Shown piece after piece: positions 33,984 through 42,528 of a stretch of DNA of 64,000 nucleotides (positions within the stretch are counted from its first letter, which is position 1; every line of letters starts with the position of its first letter). The translations under genes and the position numbers were made by a program. The DNA is taken from positions 1-64,000 of the forward strand of contig JAICGN010000003.1 in the NCBI GenBank assembly GCA_025923075.1. Reading direction: 5' to 3'. Under the pieces are notes generated by a model, which had not been told where the DNA came from, made no database searches, and saw nothing but the letters and a program-made list of their open reading frames with translations. Origin of the DNA: Chitinophagaceae bacterium. Lineage in GTDB: Bacteria; Bacteroidota; Bacteroidia; Chitinophagales; Chitinophagaceae.

Positions 33984-34982
33984 ATGAATGAATCTAAGGT
34001 AAGATGGGGCATACTCGGATGCGGACGCATTGCACGAAAGTTTGCAGCCGATCTTCGTTGGGTCGCTGATGCCGAATTAACGGCCATTGCGAGCCGTAAC
34101 AATGAAACATTGGAACTATTTGCAAAAGATTTTCCATGTAAGCACCTTCATAATAATTACGAAAGCCTCGTAACCAACAAAGAAGTAGATGTAATTTATG
34201 TGGCTACTCCTCATTCTCATCATTATGAACATACGATGCTTTGCCTAAACAATAATAAAGCAGTTTTATGTGAAAAGGCATTTGCCATAAACAGCAGGCA
34301 GGCTGTAGAAATGGTCAAAACAGCCAGAGCGAATAAAGTTTTTTTAATGGAAGCTCTTTGGACAAAATTTTTACCGCATTATAAAAAATTGCAGGAAATG
34401 CTGCAACAAAATACACTTGGTGATATAAAAAGTGTGCTGATAAATTTTGGTTTCAATACAGCTGGAAATCCTGCACAAAGATTGTTTGATCCTTCACTCG
34501 GGGGTGGCACATTACTCGACATTGGTATTTATAATGTTTTTATGACGATGTCCGTTTTAGGTAAACCCGATTTTACCGAAGCTACCATGACTCCGGCATC
34601 CTCCGGTGTAGATGAACAGATCGCTGTTCTCTTTAAATATAAAAATGGGGCAATAGCACAACTGTTTTCCTCATTTGTTACTAACCTGCCAACGCAGGCT
34701 GAAATAAATGGCACGGCTGGATGTATTACACTTACTTCAAGATTTTATGAGCCATCAGCTACAATTCAATTATCAAAAAAAGTACCTTACGAAAGAGAAA
34801 TTATTCCTGTTGACAAAGAAGGCGGGTTTGGCTATCAATATGAAGCAAGACATGTAAATGAATGTTTGAAAAAAGGATTAATTGAAAGCCCGGTGATGAC
34901 ACATGCCGATACATTAACGCTGATGGAAGTATTAGACATGATAAGGATTAAGGCTGGCATAAAGTATCCCGCCGATCGTTAA
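33984..34982 (+). CDS. Gfo/Idh/MocA family oxidoreductase (cytoplasmic)
   Basis: A 332-aa NAD(P)-dependent oxidoreductase. ILGCGRIARKFA begins the Rossmann fold; VATPHSHHYEH and CEKAFAINSRQA contain the conserved EKP-like motif (here EKA). It resembles trans-1,2-dihydrobenzene-1,2-diol/1,5-anhydro-sugar dehydrogenases. No signal peptide. tadA starts 13 bp later. The change of Pro to Ala in EKP is seen in the dihydrodiol dehydrogenase branch. Confidence 0.88.
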   Translation: MNESKVRWGILGCGRIARKFAADLRWVADAELTAIASRNNETLELFAKDFPCKHLHNNYESLVTNKEVDVIYVATPHSHHYEHTMLCLNNNKAVLCEKAFAINSRQAVEMVKTARANKVFLMEALWTKFLPHYKKLQEMLQQNTLGDIKSVLINFGFNTAGNPAQRLFDPSLGGGTLLDIGIYNVFMTMSVLGKPDFTEATMTPASSGVDEQIAVLFKYKNGAIAQLFSSFVTNLPTQAEINGTAGCITLTSRFYEPSATIQLSKKVPYEREIIPVDKEGGFGYQYEARHVNECLKKGLIESPVMTHADTLTLMEVLDMIRIKAGIKYPADR

Positions 34983-34995
34983 TGAATAAACATAC

Positions 34996-35433
34996 ATGAC
35001 TGACGAATATTATATGACGCAGGCATTGAAAGAAGCAAAGAAGGCTTTTGATGAAGATGAGGTCCCGATCGGCGCCGTCGTGGTCATAAACGGAAAGATT
35101 ATTGCCCGTGGTCACAATATGACCGAAAAGCTAAGTGATCCGACTGCTCATGCTGAAATGATCGCACTGACTTCTGCTTTCAATTTATTGGGGAGTAAAT
35201 ACTTGCCTGAAGCTACCTTATACATAACCATAGAACCTTGCCTGATGTGTGCCGGGGCAATGTATTGGAGCAAAGTGGGAAAAATAATCTGGGGCGCTGA
35301 TGATGAAAAAAATGGACATAGGAGAATTACAGGAACTAACTGGCCTTTCCATCAGAAAACAGAAATAATATATGGCGTAATGAAAGAAGAATGTGGCCAG
35401 CTGATGAAGGATTTTTTTAAAAAGAAAAGATAG
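34996..35433 (+). CDS. tadA: tRNA adenosine(34) deaminase
   Basis: A 145-aa zinc deaminase that makes inosine at the wobble position. AHAEM holds the His ligand and catalytic Glu; PCLMCAGA holds the two Cys ligands. VPIGAVVV is the standard N-terminal strand. It is tightly packed between the Gfo gene (13 bp) and a small DUF6958-like gene (2 bp), so all three may form one transcript. Confidence 0.92.
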   Translation: MTDEYYMTQALKEAKKAFDEDEVPIGAVVVINGKIIARGHNMTEKLSDPTAHAEMIALTSAFNLLGSKYLPEATLYITIEPCLMCAGAMYWSKVGKIIWGADDEKNGHRRITGTNWPFHQKTEIIYGVMKEECGQLMKDFFKKKR

Positions 35434-35435
35434 TT

Positions 35436-35741
35436 ATGGCAAAAGCAACAAAACGTAAAACTGTAACAACTCATCCTGAAACGAAACGACAAATGAAAGT
35501 CGATGCTGCTATTTATGAACCGGTGAAAGCAGCTATTCTTCAAAGCCTGAAAGGGAGTAAAGGAAAAACTTTTACTGAACTATCAGATGATGTTGTAAAG
35601 ATCATCCGCAAAAAAATGCCCGGCTTCAAACGATCAATTCCATGGTACACTATTTCCATCCGACTTGATCTGGAAACAAGAGGTATTGTAGAAACATTTG
35701 TTGAAAAAGGAAAGAAACTTAACCGGCTGAAAAAAGATTAG
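35436..35741 (+). CDS. Small DUF6958-like protein
   Basis: A 101-aa basic protein without membrane segments. The core VDAAIYEPVKAAILQSL, a central helix and WYTISIRLDLETRGIVE suggest a small winged-helix-like domain as in DUF6958. The N-terminus is Lys/Thr-rich. Two bases separate it from tadA, so it is probably cotranscribed. DNA binding is a guess from charge and fold pattern. Confidence 0.65.
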   Translation: MAKATKRKTVTTHPETKRQMKVDAAIYEPVKAAILQSLKGSKGKTFTELSDDVVKIIRKKMPGFKRSIPWYTISIRLDLETRGIVETFVEKGKKLNRLKKD

Positions 35742-35796
35742 CTCACAGATGTCACGGATTAATACACACTTCTTCCAGTCAGTCAATGGCAAGCAA

Positions 35797-36501
35797 CTAA
35801 AGCGGTTTTAGTTTTATGTTCTTAAAAGCAACGCCGCCGCCATGATCCTGCAAGGCAATATGTCCGGATTTTGACATACCATAAGTTTTTACATCTTTCC
35901 ACTTGCTGTTTGCTTTTGTTTGTTCCCATTCCGGCGACCATAGCTGGTAATCGACCACTTTGGTTCCATTTAGCCAATGCTCTACATGACCTTTGTTGAT
36001 GATGATCTTAGTATGATTGTATTCTCCTGCAGGTTTCACCGTTTTTGCCGAAGGCGCATTCATATCATAGTTAGCGCCGCTTAATTGTTTGTCTTGTAAT
36101 TTTGCGGGATAACCGATATCATCGATCAATTGGTATTCCGGCCCGGATTCATAACTGGCGCCGTTCTCTTCTGTCACCATATAAATTATGCCGCTGTTCT
36201 TCTTTGGCGAGATCTTCCAATCGATCAGTAATTCATAGTTCTCATACATACTATTTGTGATCAGGTCGGCTCTTTTTGTGACGCCCTCGTCCTTACAATA
36301 AAGTTCACCGTTCCTTACATCCCACCCCTGTGACTCCTTGTTTTTGTAGGTACGCCACCCATTCATGCTGGTTCCATCAAATAACAAAACCCAACCTTCT
36401 TTTTTTTCCTTTTCGGAAAGTGTGTTTTCTTTTTGTTTATTGTTTGTCATAAATGACATTGTTAATACCACAGTTGAAATAAATAATAACGCTTTTTTCA
36501 T
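35797..36501 (-). CDS. DUF1080 / 3-keto-disaccharide hydrolase-domain protein
   Basis: A 234-aa secreted protein with signal peptide (MKKALLFISTVVLTMSF). The DUF1080 concanavalin-like fold is clear: EGWVLLFDGTSMNGWRTY, ELLIDWKI, NSGIIYMV, and a C-terminal GHIALQDHGGGVAFKNIKL. Some family members cleave 3-keto-glycosides. The start at 36501 is 10 bp after the stop of the Tat-exported oxidoreductase gene, which may supply the keto group. Confidence 0.88.
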   Translation of the reverse strand: MKKALLFISTVVLTMSFMTNNKQKENTLSEKEKKEGWVLLFDGTSMNGWRTYKNKESQGWDVRNGELYCKDEGVTKRADLITNSMYENYELLIDWKISPKKNSGIIYMVTEENGASYESGPEYQLIDDIGYPAKLQDKQLSGANYDMNAPSAKTVKPAGEYNHTKIIINKGHVEHWLNGTKVVDYQLWSPEWEQTKANSKWKDVKTYGMSKSGHIALQDHGGGVAFKNIKLKPL

Positions 36502-36511
36502 GTTATATTTT

Positions 36512-37861
36512 TTAAGCAAGCAATTTTAAATTGAGTGGATCCCATTTGATTGGTTTTCCCTGGAAGTAGCTGTCGTTACATAACAAGGCAGGTGCGGCAG
36601 CACGATAACCAAACAAAGCATCTTCGATGGCCGGCTTTCCTTCACGCACCGCTTTTATCCAATTATAAAGATGATCATAATGGGCGCCCTTGTACCCATC
36701 CTGAACTTTGAAGACTGTTGTATCAGGTTCTTTTATTTTTTTACGATCATAATCCGCAGCATACTGTTTTGCCTTTAATACCTGGGCATAATTATCTGGA
36801 GGATAAGAAAAGTTCTTTGTTAACGTTACATCATTCCAGTCGACAAGCATCGAACCTTCGTTACCTACCATTCGGAAGTAAGATCCGTCCTTAGTGCTGT
36901 CTACAAAATTCACTCTTAGTGATAAATTAAATGCCGGATGCTTACCTGTTTGCGGATAATCGAACATGCCCAACATAATATCCGGGACGTCACGACCATC
37001 TTTCCAATAACGAAGACCACCGGTTGACATAATTCTTGTCGGTCCCATTGAACTGATAATATAATGTAAACTTGATATCAGGTGAACAAACAGGTCGCCG
37101 CAAACACCCGTGCCATAATCTTTGAAACAGCGCCACCGGAAAAATCGTTTTGGATCATAAGGAAGTTGCGGTTTATCCTTTAAAAATCTTTTCCAGTCAA
37201 CATTTTTTTCTGAAGCATTGTCTGGCAAATTATATTGCCATGCACCACCCGGGGTATTGCGTGCCCAAAATCCTTCTACATAATTTAATTGTCCGATTGC
37301 GCCGGATTCAAATAATTCTTTTGCTTTTTCATTGCCAACAGAACTCATTCCCTGGCTTCCTACCTGCAAAACCTTACCACTACGTTTTTGTGCATCCACC
37401 ACTGCCTGCCCTTCATTTATTTGCTGCACCATAGGTTTTTCAACATAGACATGTTTGCCGCTGTTTAATGCGTCAACCGCAATATCTCTATGCCAGTGGT
37501 CAGGTGTACCAATGATAACGGCATCAATATCTTTTCTCACCAATATTTCTTTGTAATCTCTTGTTGTAAAAATATCGGAACCGAAATTCTTTTTGGCCTC
37601 ATCCAGTCTTGGATCGAACAGATCGCAGGCCGCAACAATTTTTACTCCCGGTATTGTTTTCGCTGTTTGTGCGTCTGCAGTGCCCATACCACCAGCACCA
37701 ATCAACGCAACCTCGATATCATCATTAGCACCATAATAATCCCGAAGCTTCAACGCCTCATTTTTTTCATTAACTGAGCCCTTTATTATATGCGGTACCG
37801 AAGCGGCAAGAGCTGTGCCTGCGATACCCTTGATAAATTTGCGGCGAGAATCGTTTCCCAT
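36512..37861 (-). CDS. Tat-exported Gfo/Idh/MocA family oxidoreductase
   Basis: A 449-aa oxidoreductase with a twin-arginine signal (SRRKFIKGIAGTALAASVP). GAGGMGTADAQ is the Rossmann loop and YVEKPMVQQ the EKP motif. Tat export implies it folds with its nucleotide before reaching the periplasm. It is the first gene of a pair with DUF1080. Together they may oxidise sugar C3 hydroxyls and then cleave the glycoside; this is inferred from related characterised pairs. Confidence 0.9.
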   Translation of the reverse strand: MGNDSRRKFIKGIAGTALAASVPHIIKGSVNEKNEALKLRDYYGANDDIEVALIGAGGMGTADAQTAKTIPGVKIVAACDLFDPRLDEAKKNFGSDIFTTRDYKEILVRKDIDAVIIGTPDHWHRDIAVDALNSGKHVYVEKPMVQQINEGQAVVDAQKRSGKVLQVGSQGMSSVGNEKAKELFESGAIGQLNYVEGFWARNTPGGAWQYNLPDNASEKNVDWKRFLKDKPQLPYDPKRFFRWRCFKDYGTGVCGDLFVHLISSLHYIISSMGPTRIMSTGGLRYWKDGRDVPDIMLGMFDYPQTGKHPAFNLSLRVNFVDSTKDGSYFRMVGNEGSMLVDWNDVTLTKNFSYPPDNYAQVLKAKQYAADYDRKKIKEPDTTVFKVQDGYKGAHYDHLYNWIKAVREGKPAIEDALFGYRAAAPALLCNDSYFQGKPIKWDPLNLKLLA

Positions 37862-37950
37862 ATTCTTTATGTGGTTAAAACAGCAAAGAAAGTTACATTA
37901 AAAATCAAAAGATGGTTGAATTTTATTCCATATCTCGAAAAATCATATTG

Positions 37951-37980
37951 TTTGGCATCAATATTTCAATCGTAAATTTG
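37951..37980 (+). promoter_or_regulatory. Strong sigma-A-type promoter of sodA
   Basis: TTTG (37951-37954), an 18-base spacer and TAAATTTG (37973-37980) match the Bacteroidota consensus at all defined positions. The predicted leader is about 38 nt. It is the best-formed promoter seen in the window. Confidence 0.75.
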
Positions 37981-38023
37981 TTGTCCGGTAAAACATTAAA
38001 TCACAAGATTAAATCTTAATCGT

Positions 38024-38647
38024 ATGGCATTTACATTAGCTCCGCTTCCATTTGCACATGACGCATTGGAACCCCATATTGACACGACGACCATGCAAAT
38101 ACATCATGGTAAACACCACCAGGCGTATGTGGATAACCTGAACAAAGCAATCGCTGGTACAGAGCATGAAAACAAAAGCCTGGAAGAATTGATGAAAAGT
38201 GCAGGCAAGATTTCCCCGGCTGTTCGCAATAATGGCGGGGGCCATTGGAATCATACTTTCTTTTGGGAAACCCTGGATGAGAACGGTGGCAGCATGCCTG
38301 CCGGCGATTTAGCGAAGGCAGTTCATGATACATTTGGAACATTCGAAGTATTTAAAGAGAAATTTGCCAATGCCGCCATGACTAGATTTGGCAGTGGGTG
38401 GGCCTGGCTGATTGTGAAAGATGGTAAGCTTGAGATCACTTCAACCCCTAACCAGGATAATCCATTGATGGATGTTGCAGAAGTAAAAGGAACTCCAATC
38501 CTTGGTGTGGACGTCTGGGAACACGCTTATTATTTGAAATACCAAAATCGCCGTGCTGAATATCTGGCCGCATTTTGGAATGTGGTGGATTGGAAGAAAG
38601 TGGCCGATCGATATGAAAAGGCGATGCCGAAAGTGAAAGCGAACTGA
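38024..38647 (+). CDS. sodA: Superoxide dismutase, Mn-type or cambialistic
   Basis: A 207-aa Fe/Mn superoxide dismutase. Metal ligands are His in [10 protein letters not shown], His in HWNHTFFW, and Asp/His in [17 protein letters not shown] (Gly at the position of Fe-type Gln) and TPNQDNP (second-sphere Gln supplied late, as in Mn enzymes) favour Mn, although cambialistic members occur. No signal peptide, so cytoplasmic. A strong promoter precedes it and an inverted repeat (38670-38713) follows. Confidence 0.94.
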   Translation: MAFTLAPLPFAHDALEPHIDTTTMQIHHGKHHQAYVDNLNKAIAGTEHENKSLEELMKSAGKISPAVRNNGGGHWNHTFFWETLDENGGSMPAGDLAKAVHDTFGTFEVFKEKFANAAMTRFGSGWAWLIVKDGKLEITSTPNQDNPLMDVAEVKGTPILGVDVWEHAYYLKYQNRRAEYLAAFWNVVDWKKVADRYEKAMPKVKAN

Positions 38648-38669
38648 TATATGTTTTTATAATTTTTTA

Positions 38670-38713
38670 ACCGTAGGGACGCGTGGGTGATACATTCACT
38701 GCGCCTCTACGGT
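38670..38713. repeat. ACCGTAGGGACGCG-type inverted repeat after sodA
   Basis: ACCGTAG (38670-38676) pairs with CTACGGT (38707-38713), with further GCG pairing inside. It lies between sodA and the crp-type gene. It may act as a transcript end, but only a weak T-rich tail follows. Confidence 0.6.
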
Positions 38714-38722
38714 CATTTATTT

Positions 38723-38730
38723 TAAATTTG
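38723..38730 (+). promoter_or_regulatory. -7 promoter box of the Crp/Fnr gene
   Basis: TAAATTTG is a perfect TAnnTTTG match ending four bases before the ATG at 38735, predicting a leaderless mRNA. Confidence 0.45.
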
Positions 38731-38734
38731 GAAG

Positions 38735-39325
38735 ATGTACGACCTCATCCTCAAAAACATTGCTCGGTTTATAACGCTCACCCCGGAAGAAGAACAATAT
38801 TTTACTTCGCTTCTTAAAGTAAAAAAATTAAGAAAAAAACAATACTTATTGCAGGAAGGCGACATCACCCGTCATGAATATTTTGTAAACAAAGGATGTC
38901 TGCGTACTTACACCATTGATGAAAAGGGACAGGAACATATTATCCAGTTTGCTATTGAAGACTGGTGGACAGGGGATATGTACAGTTTTTTGACACAAAC
39001 TCCGGCACGTTATACAATCGATGCAATTGAGGATTCAGAATTACTTTGCCTTGAAAAAAGTGCATTGGAAGAACTGTATATCAAAGTTCCGAAGTTTGAG
39101 AAATTTTTTCGTCATCTCTTACAAAACGCATTTATCTCATTACAGGAACGAGTAATTGGTAATCTTAGCCAGCCAGCCGACGAACGCTACTGTACCTTTA
39201 TTACAAAATATGCTGATATGGAAAAACGATTACCGCTGAAACAAATAGCCAGCTACCTTGGTATTACTCCAGAATCGCTTAGCCGCATACGAAGCAATTA
39301 CATAAAGACAAACAAAACCGCTTAA
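38735..39325 (+). CDS. Crp/Fnr family transcriptional regulator
   Basis: A 196-aa regulator with a cyclic-nucleotide-binding-fold N-terminus (~20-115, LLQEGDITRHEYFVNKGCLRTY) and a C-terminal helix-turn-helix (LPLKQIASYLGITPESLSRIRS). There are no Cys clusters for Fe-S as in Fnr, and the cAMP-contact Arg-Ser pair is not evident, so the ligand is unknown. It is common in Bacteroidota near stress genes. Confidence 0.9.
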   Translation: MYDLILKNIARFITLTPEEEQYFTSLLKVKKLRKKQYLLQEGDITRHEYFVNKGCLRTYTIDEKGQEHIIQFAIEDWWTGDMYSFLTQTPARYTIDAIEDSELLCLEKSALEELYIKVPKFEKFFRHLLQNAFISLQERVIGNLSQPADERYCTFITKYADMEKRLPLKQIASYLGITPESLSRIRSNYIKTNKTA

Positions 39326-39407
39326 CACAGGTCAAGCTGATTTCTTTGCCTGCATCAATGGAAGCAGGCCTTGACTCGTTGCAACTTTACATTCTAAAAT
39401 AAAAGTT

Positions 39408-39761
39408 ATGCAAACGATCAAAGAAAAAATTAATCATTTGAATCAGCTGATACTTGAAGGCAAAGCCCTTGAAGGATTCGATCTCTACTACGATGATGAA
39501 GTTGTAATGCAGGAAAACGAAAACCCGGCTACTATTGGTAAAGAATCAAATCGCCGAAGAGAAATTGATTTCTTTGGCAGCATCACTGAGTTTCGCGGAG
39601 CTAAAGCATTAGACGTTGCAGTAGGAGAAAACATAAGCTACGTAAAATGGCATTTCGATTATACGCACAAAGATTGGGGCGTACGAAAATATACACAGGT
39701 GTCAGCACAGCATTGGAAAGATGGTAAGATCGTAAAAGAACAATTTTTCTACGGTGGATAA
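39408..39761 (+). CDS. SnoaL-like/NTF2-fold protein
   Basis: A 117-aa soluble protein with the NTF2 cone fold pattern: N-terminal helices (IKEKINHLNQLILEGKALEG), YYDDEVVMQEN, then strands ending VSAQHWKDGKIVKEQFFY. Such proteins can be isomerases or ligand-binding subunits; no catalytic residue can be identified. It follows the Crp/Fnr gene by 82 bp. Confidence 0.8.
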   Translation: MQTIKEKINHLNQLILEGKALEGFDLYYDDEVVMQENENPATIGKESNRRREIDFFGSITEFRGAKALDVAVGENISYVKWHFDYTHKDWGVRKYTQVSAQHWKDGKIVKEQFFYGG

Positions 39762-39813
39762 TAAATCGTCATTTTAAATAAAAGGGGTTTATGAACAAAG
39801 CCCTTTTCCTAAC

Positions 39814-40440
39814 CTATTTTCGGGGATCATTCAGCCTGTTGATTGCCTCCACTTTATTTCTTACATGGAGCTTTGTATAAATATTTTTTAGATGGCTTTT
39901 CACCGTATAGTTGCTTAATGACAGCTGATCGGATATTTCCTTAACCAAAAGTCCTTCAGCCACCAGGTTCAGCACCTCGTTTTCTCTTGATGTGAGCTCT
40001 GCCAGATGATGAGCTACAAGTTTTTCATGAAATGTAGATAGTACCTTCTTTGCAATATACCGGCTCATTGGCGCCCCGCCCCGCTGCAATTCTTCGAGCG
40101 ATTCAATAATTTCGGATGGCATAGCATCTTTCAATAAATATCCGCAGGCGCCATTTTTTATGGCGCTGAAAACATAATCGTCGCTATCATAATAGGAGCA
40201 GACCATGCAAAGCAGATCGGGTACCGCATTTTTCAATTCTTTGATTAGCTCAACACCACTCTTACCCGGAAGTTTGATATCGACAATAGCAATATCGGGA
40301 GGTTGTTTTATTATTAGCGGAAGTGCTTCTTCTGCAGAAGCGCAACTGGACATAACTTCAAAATTCTTCGAGTTGCGTATTAAAACTTCAAGAGCAGACC
40401 TGAAATGCGGATCATCTTCTATAATAGAAACGGTAGTCAA
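39814..40440 (-). CDS. NarL/LuxR-type response regulator
   Basis: A 208-aa regulator: receiver domain with phospho-acceptor Asp in IAIVDIKLPGKSG, and a C-terminal LuxR helix-turn-helix (LTSRENEVLNLVAEGLLVKEISDQL). The start is TTG (40440-40438): an in-frame stop lies four codons upstream and no ATG is available. No histidine kinase is adjacent; the partner is encoded elsewhere. Confidence 0.9.
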   Translation of the reverse strand: MTTVSIIEDDPHFRSALEVLIRNSKNFEVMSSCASAEEALPLIIKQPPDIAIVDIKLPGKSGVELIKELKNAVPDLLCMVCSYYDSDDYVFSAIKNGACGYLLKDAMPSEIIESLEELQRGGAPMSRYIAKKVLSTFHEKLVAHHLAELTSRENEVLNLVAEGLLVKEISDQLSLSNYTVKSHLKNIYTKLHVRNKVEAINRLNDPRK

Positions 40441-40512
40441 AGCCTTAGTTTATAGAATACAAGATAGTTATTTATCAATGAATGTATACCCGGTATAAAA
40501 ACGGTATTTTAT

Positions 40513-40743
40513 TCATGGTACCGGGTCATAGCCACTGCCTCCCCAGGGATGGCAACGTGAAATTCTTTTGATAGCCAGCCACATTCCTTTGAATACGCCG
40601 TGCTTTTTTAATGCTTCTGCAGCATAGTGCGAGCATGAAGGAGTAAACCTGCATTTAGGGCCAAGTATAGGAGAAATGACCCATTGATAAATTTTTATCA
40701 ATGCAATAAACGGGAGACTAAGAATTCTGAGAAATGCTTTCAT
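40513..40743 (-). CDS. yidD: Membrane protein insertion efficiency factor YidD
   Basis: A 76-aa YidD protein, with an amphipathic N-terminal helix and the family core [21 protein letters not shown] and [12 protein letters not shown]. It helps the YidC insertase. Its start overlaps the rnpA end by 26 bp, the usual rpmH-rnpA-yidD order. Confidence 0.96.
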   Translation of the reverse strand: MKAFLRILSLPFIALIKIYQWVISPILGPKCRFTPSCSHYAAEALKKHGVFKGMWLAIKRISRCHPWGGSGYDPVP

Positions 40744-41137
40744 CTATTGTATCAACTAACTTTTTCAAAGCTACATTTACTTTATCTTTCACCATTGCAA
40801 AATCGGGAAGCTCTTTACCTGTATAAATAAAAAAAACATTTAACTGTTTTACGGATGCTTTTACCTTTTCCTCTAATGCATTTTTCTGCAAACGCCAGGC
40901 TTCTTTCGTGAGTCTTTTAATCCGGTTTCGCTCAACTGCTTTCTTAAAATTTTTTGAACTGGCGCCAACTCCAAATTGAAGCAGGCTTCTTTCCTTGCCC
41001 GCTGACAACTCACTATTCAAAATAAAATAAACCCTGAACGGCGTAACTACAAAACTCTTTCCTGTATCAAACAACTGCTCGATCAGCTTCCGGCTTTTTA
41101 GCCTTTCATCTTTTCCAAGTGTGAATTGTTTTGACAT
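40718..41137 (-). CDS. rnpA: Ribonuclease P protein component
   Basis: A 139-aa basic protein that assists the RNase P RNA in maturing tRNA 5' ends. The RNR motif region reads [21 protein letters not shown] 41137 ([13 protein letters not shown]) is chosen because it begins the conserved part; an upstream in-frame ATG would pass through the hairpin ATAGCCC-TAAAA-GGGCTAT (41142-41170). Overlaps yidD. Confidence 0.93.
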   Translation of the reverse strand: MSKQFTLGKDERLKSRKLIEQLFDTGKSFVVTPFRVYFILNSELSAGKERSLLQFGVGASSKNFKKAVERNRIKRLTKEAWRLQKNALEEKVKASVKQLNVFFIYTGKELPDFAMVKDKVNVALKKLVDTIDESISQNS

Positions 41138-41191
41138 TTCACAAAATAAAATAGCCCTAAAAGGGCTATTCAAAATATTTATGATCTTCAA

Positions 41192-41220
41192 AAGCCCCCT
41201 TTAGGGGGTTTGGGGGTTTA
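41192..41220. repeat. CCCCCTTTAGGGGG element between rpmH and rnpA
   Basis: AGCCCCCTTTAGGGGGTTTG followed by GGGG lies directly after the rpmH stop codon. It is the intergenic, most palindromic copy of the element found at three N-termini. On the minus strand it could fold as a hairpin between rpmH and rnpA. Confidence 0.7.
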
Positions 41221-41385
41221 TTATTTAGCTTTCCTTTCGTCAGAAACTGTCAGCTTTTTGCGACCCTTCCTGCGGCGAGCTGATAATACTTTGCGGCCAT
41301 CGGCAGTTTTCATGCGTTTACGAAAACCGTGCACCGACTTCCGGCGGCGTTTATGTGGCTGATAGGTTCTTTTTTTACCTGGCAT
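41221..41385 (-). CDS. rpmH: 50S ribosomal protein L34
   Basis: A 54-aa, strongly basic protein: [20 protein letters not shown] begins the L34 signature, followed by [14 protein letters not shown] and [11 protein letters not shown]. It is slightly longer than E. coli L34 (46), with a VSDERKAK tail. It heads the rpmH-rnpA-yidD cluster. dnaA is not next to it in this window. Confidence 0.97.
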   Translation of the reverse strand: MPGKKRTYQPHKRRRKSVHGFRKRMKTADGRKVLSARRRKGRKKLTVSDERKAK

Positions 41386-41406
41386 AATCTTATTTTTTTC
41401 CTTTTA

Positions 41407-41426
41407 AAATGTCTCGCCTTAGGCGA
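41407..41426. promoter_or_regulatory. TCTCGCCTTAGGCGAGA palindrome in rpmH leader
   Basis: A perfect palindrome about 20 bp upstream of the rpmH start. The related TCCGCCTTAGGCGGCGG is at 15736-15752. It may be a leader hairpin or another dispersed palindrome. Confidence 0.4.
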
Positions 41427-41490
41427 GAAGACACGGGATATTTAGTTCATCCAGCGGGAACACCACTTCCCACTGTTTGTGAAAGGACGG

Positions 41491-41498
41491 CAAAGGTA
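41491..41498 (-). promoter_or_regulatory. -7 promoter box of rpmH
   Basis: On the minus strand TACCTTTG matches TAnnTTTG perfectly, giving a leader of about 100 nt that includes the 41407-41426 palindrome. The -33 region has no clean TTTG. Confidence 0.4.
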
Positions 41499-41608
41499 GG
41501 GGTTGAAATGCAGATTTAGGTTCCACATTCTAGATTTTTATGTGGCGACTATTTAACCCCGTTGATAATTACTGTTAATGCATAGCCTGCGCTGAAGAAG
41601 CGAAGAAT

Positions 41609-42469
41609 TCAACCTCCAGTTCCCTGAACGTCAAAGTTTTTGGCCTCGAGATCAACATGAATAGACCTTATTTCTGCACCGTAAAAATTCGCTGCATGCC
41701 TGTCAAAATCGTCCGCCGAATCAGTGGTATAGAAATGACGGCTTCCACCAAGGGTTAGCTTTTTTTCCGTTTCAGGATGCCGTTGCAGGTAATCTCCCAA
41801 ACTGTTGGCTACAATCTGACCCTGCGATAAAATTTTTATATCAGCGGGTGTAAACTCCCTGATCTTATCATGTAGCAATGGATAATGTGTACATGCCAGT
41901 AAAATTGTATCGATCACCGGAGATTGGTCAAGTAATTGATTAATGTACTTCTTGATAAAAAAGTCAGCGCCGTGTGTGTCGTATTCTTCATTCTCCACCA
42001 GCGGAACCCACATGGGGCATGCCTGCTGAAATACTTTCACGTCAGGAAAAAACTTCTCGATCTCTATTACATAACTTTTAGAACTGACGGTGCCGGTAGT
42101 TGCCAGTATCCCAATACTCTTTGAATCTGAATAATTACCGATCACTTCTGTAGTTGGTCTTATTACACCAAGCACTCTTTTCTGCGGGTCAATTCCATTC
42201 AAATCATTTTGCTGAATTGTACGCAAGGCCTTTGCAGATGCTGTGTTGCACGCCAGCACTACAAGCGGGCAACCCTGGCTGAAAAACCATTTTACACATT
42301 GCAAGGTGTAGCGGTATACAGTTTCAAAAGAACGCGGACCATATGGAGACCTTGCATTATCACCCAGGTAAATATAATCGTAGTGAGGGAGTTTGTTTAC
42401 AATTTCTCTCATTACCGTTAGGCCGCCATAACCAGAATCAAAAATGCCAATAGGTATTGATGAAGCCAT
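41609..42469 (-). CDS. murI: Glutamate racemase
   Basis: A 286-aa enzyme supplying D-glutamate for peptidoglycan. IGIFDSGYGGLTV, LACNTASA (first catalytic Cys) and LLACTHYPLL (second catalytic Cys) are all present. It follows the bamA-ompH-ompH unit but has its own promoter: a -7 box lies four bases before its ATG, overlapping the terminator of the upstream unit. Confidence 0.96.
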   Translation of the reverse strand: MASSIPIGIFDSGYGGLTVMREIVNKLPHYDYIYLGDNARSPYGPRSFETVYRYTLQCVKWFFSQGCPLVVLACNTASAKALRTIQQNDLNGIDPQKRVLGVIRPTTEVIGNYSDSKSIGILATTGTVSSKSYVIEIEKFFPDVKVFQQACPMWVPLVENEEYDTHGADFFIKKYINQLLDQSPVIDTILLACTHYPLLHDKIREFTPADIKILSQGQIVANSLGDYLQRHPETEKKLTLGGSRHFYTTDSADDFDRHAANFYGAEIRSIHVDLEAKNFDVQGTGG

Positions 42470-42473
42470 AGTG

Positions 42474-42481
42474 CAAAAATA
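42474..42481 (-). promoter_or_regulatory. -7 promoter box of murI overlapping a terminator T-tract
   Basis: On the minus strand TATTTTTG is a perfect -7 match, four bases before the murI ATG. These T residues are also the U-tract of the terminator at 42474-42509. The TTG of the hairpin lies 17 bases upstream and could serve as -33. Confidence 0.55.
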
Positions 42482-42509
42482 AAAGAGGCTGTTGTAAGCA
42501 ACAGCCTCT
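42474..42509 (-). terminator. Intrinsic terminator after the ompH pair
   Basis: AGAGGCTGTTG and CAACAGCCTCT form a perfect 11-bp stem with a four-base loop (42484-42509); on the minus strand TTTTATTTTT follows. It ends the bamA-ompH-ompH transcript. Confidence 0.9.
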
Positions 42510-42528
42510 CTCGAATATTGTTTAGATA

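Noticed and set aside
40513-41385. rpmH-rnpA-yidD as a marker of oriC
   Set aside because: dnaA is not adjacent, and in Bacteroidota this cluster is often far from the origin.
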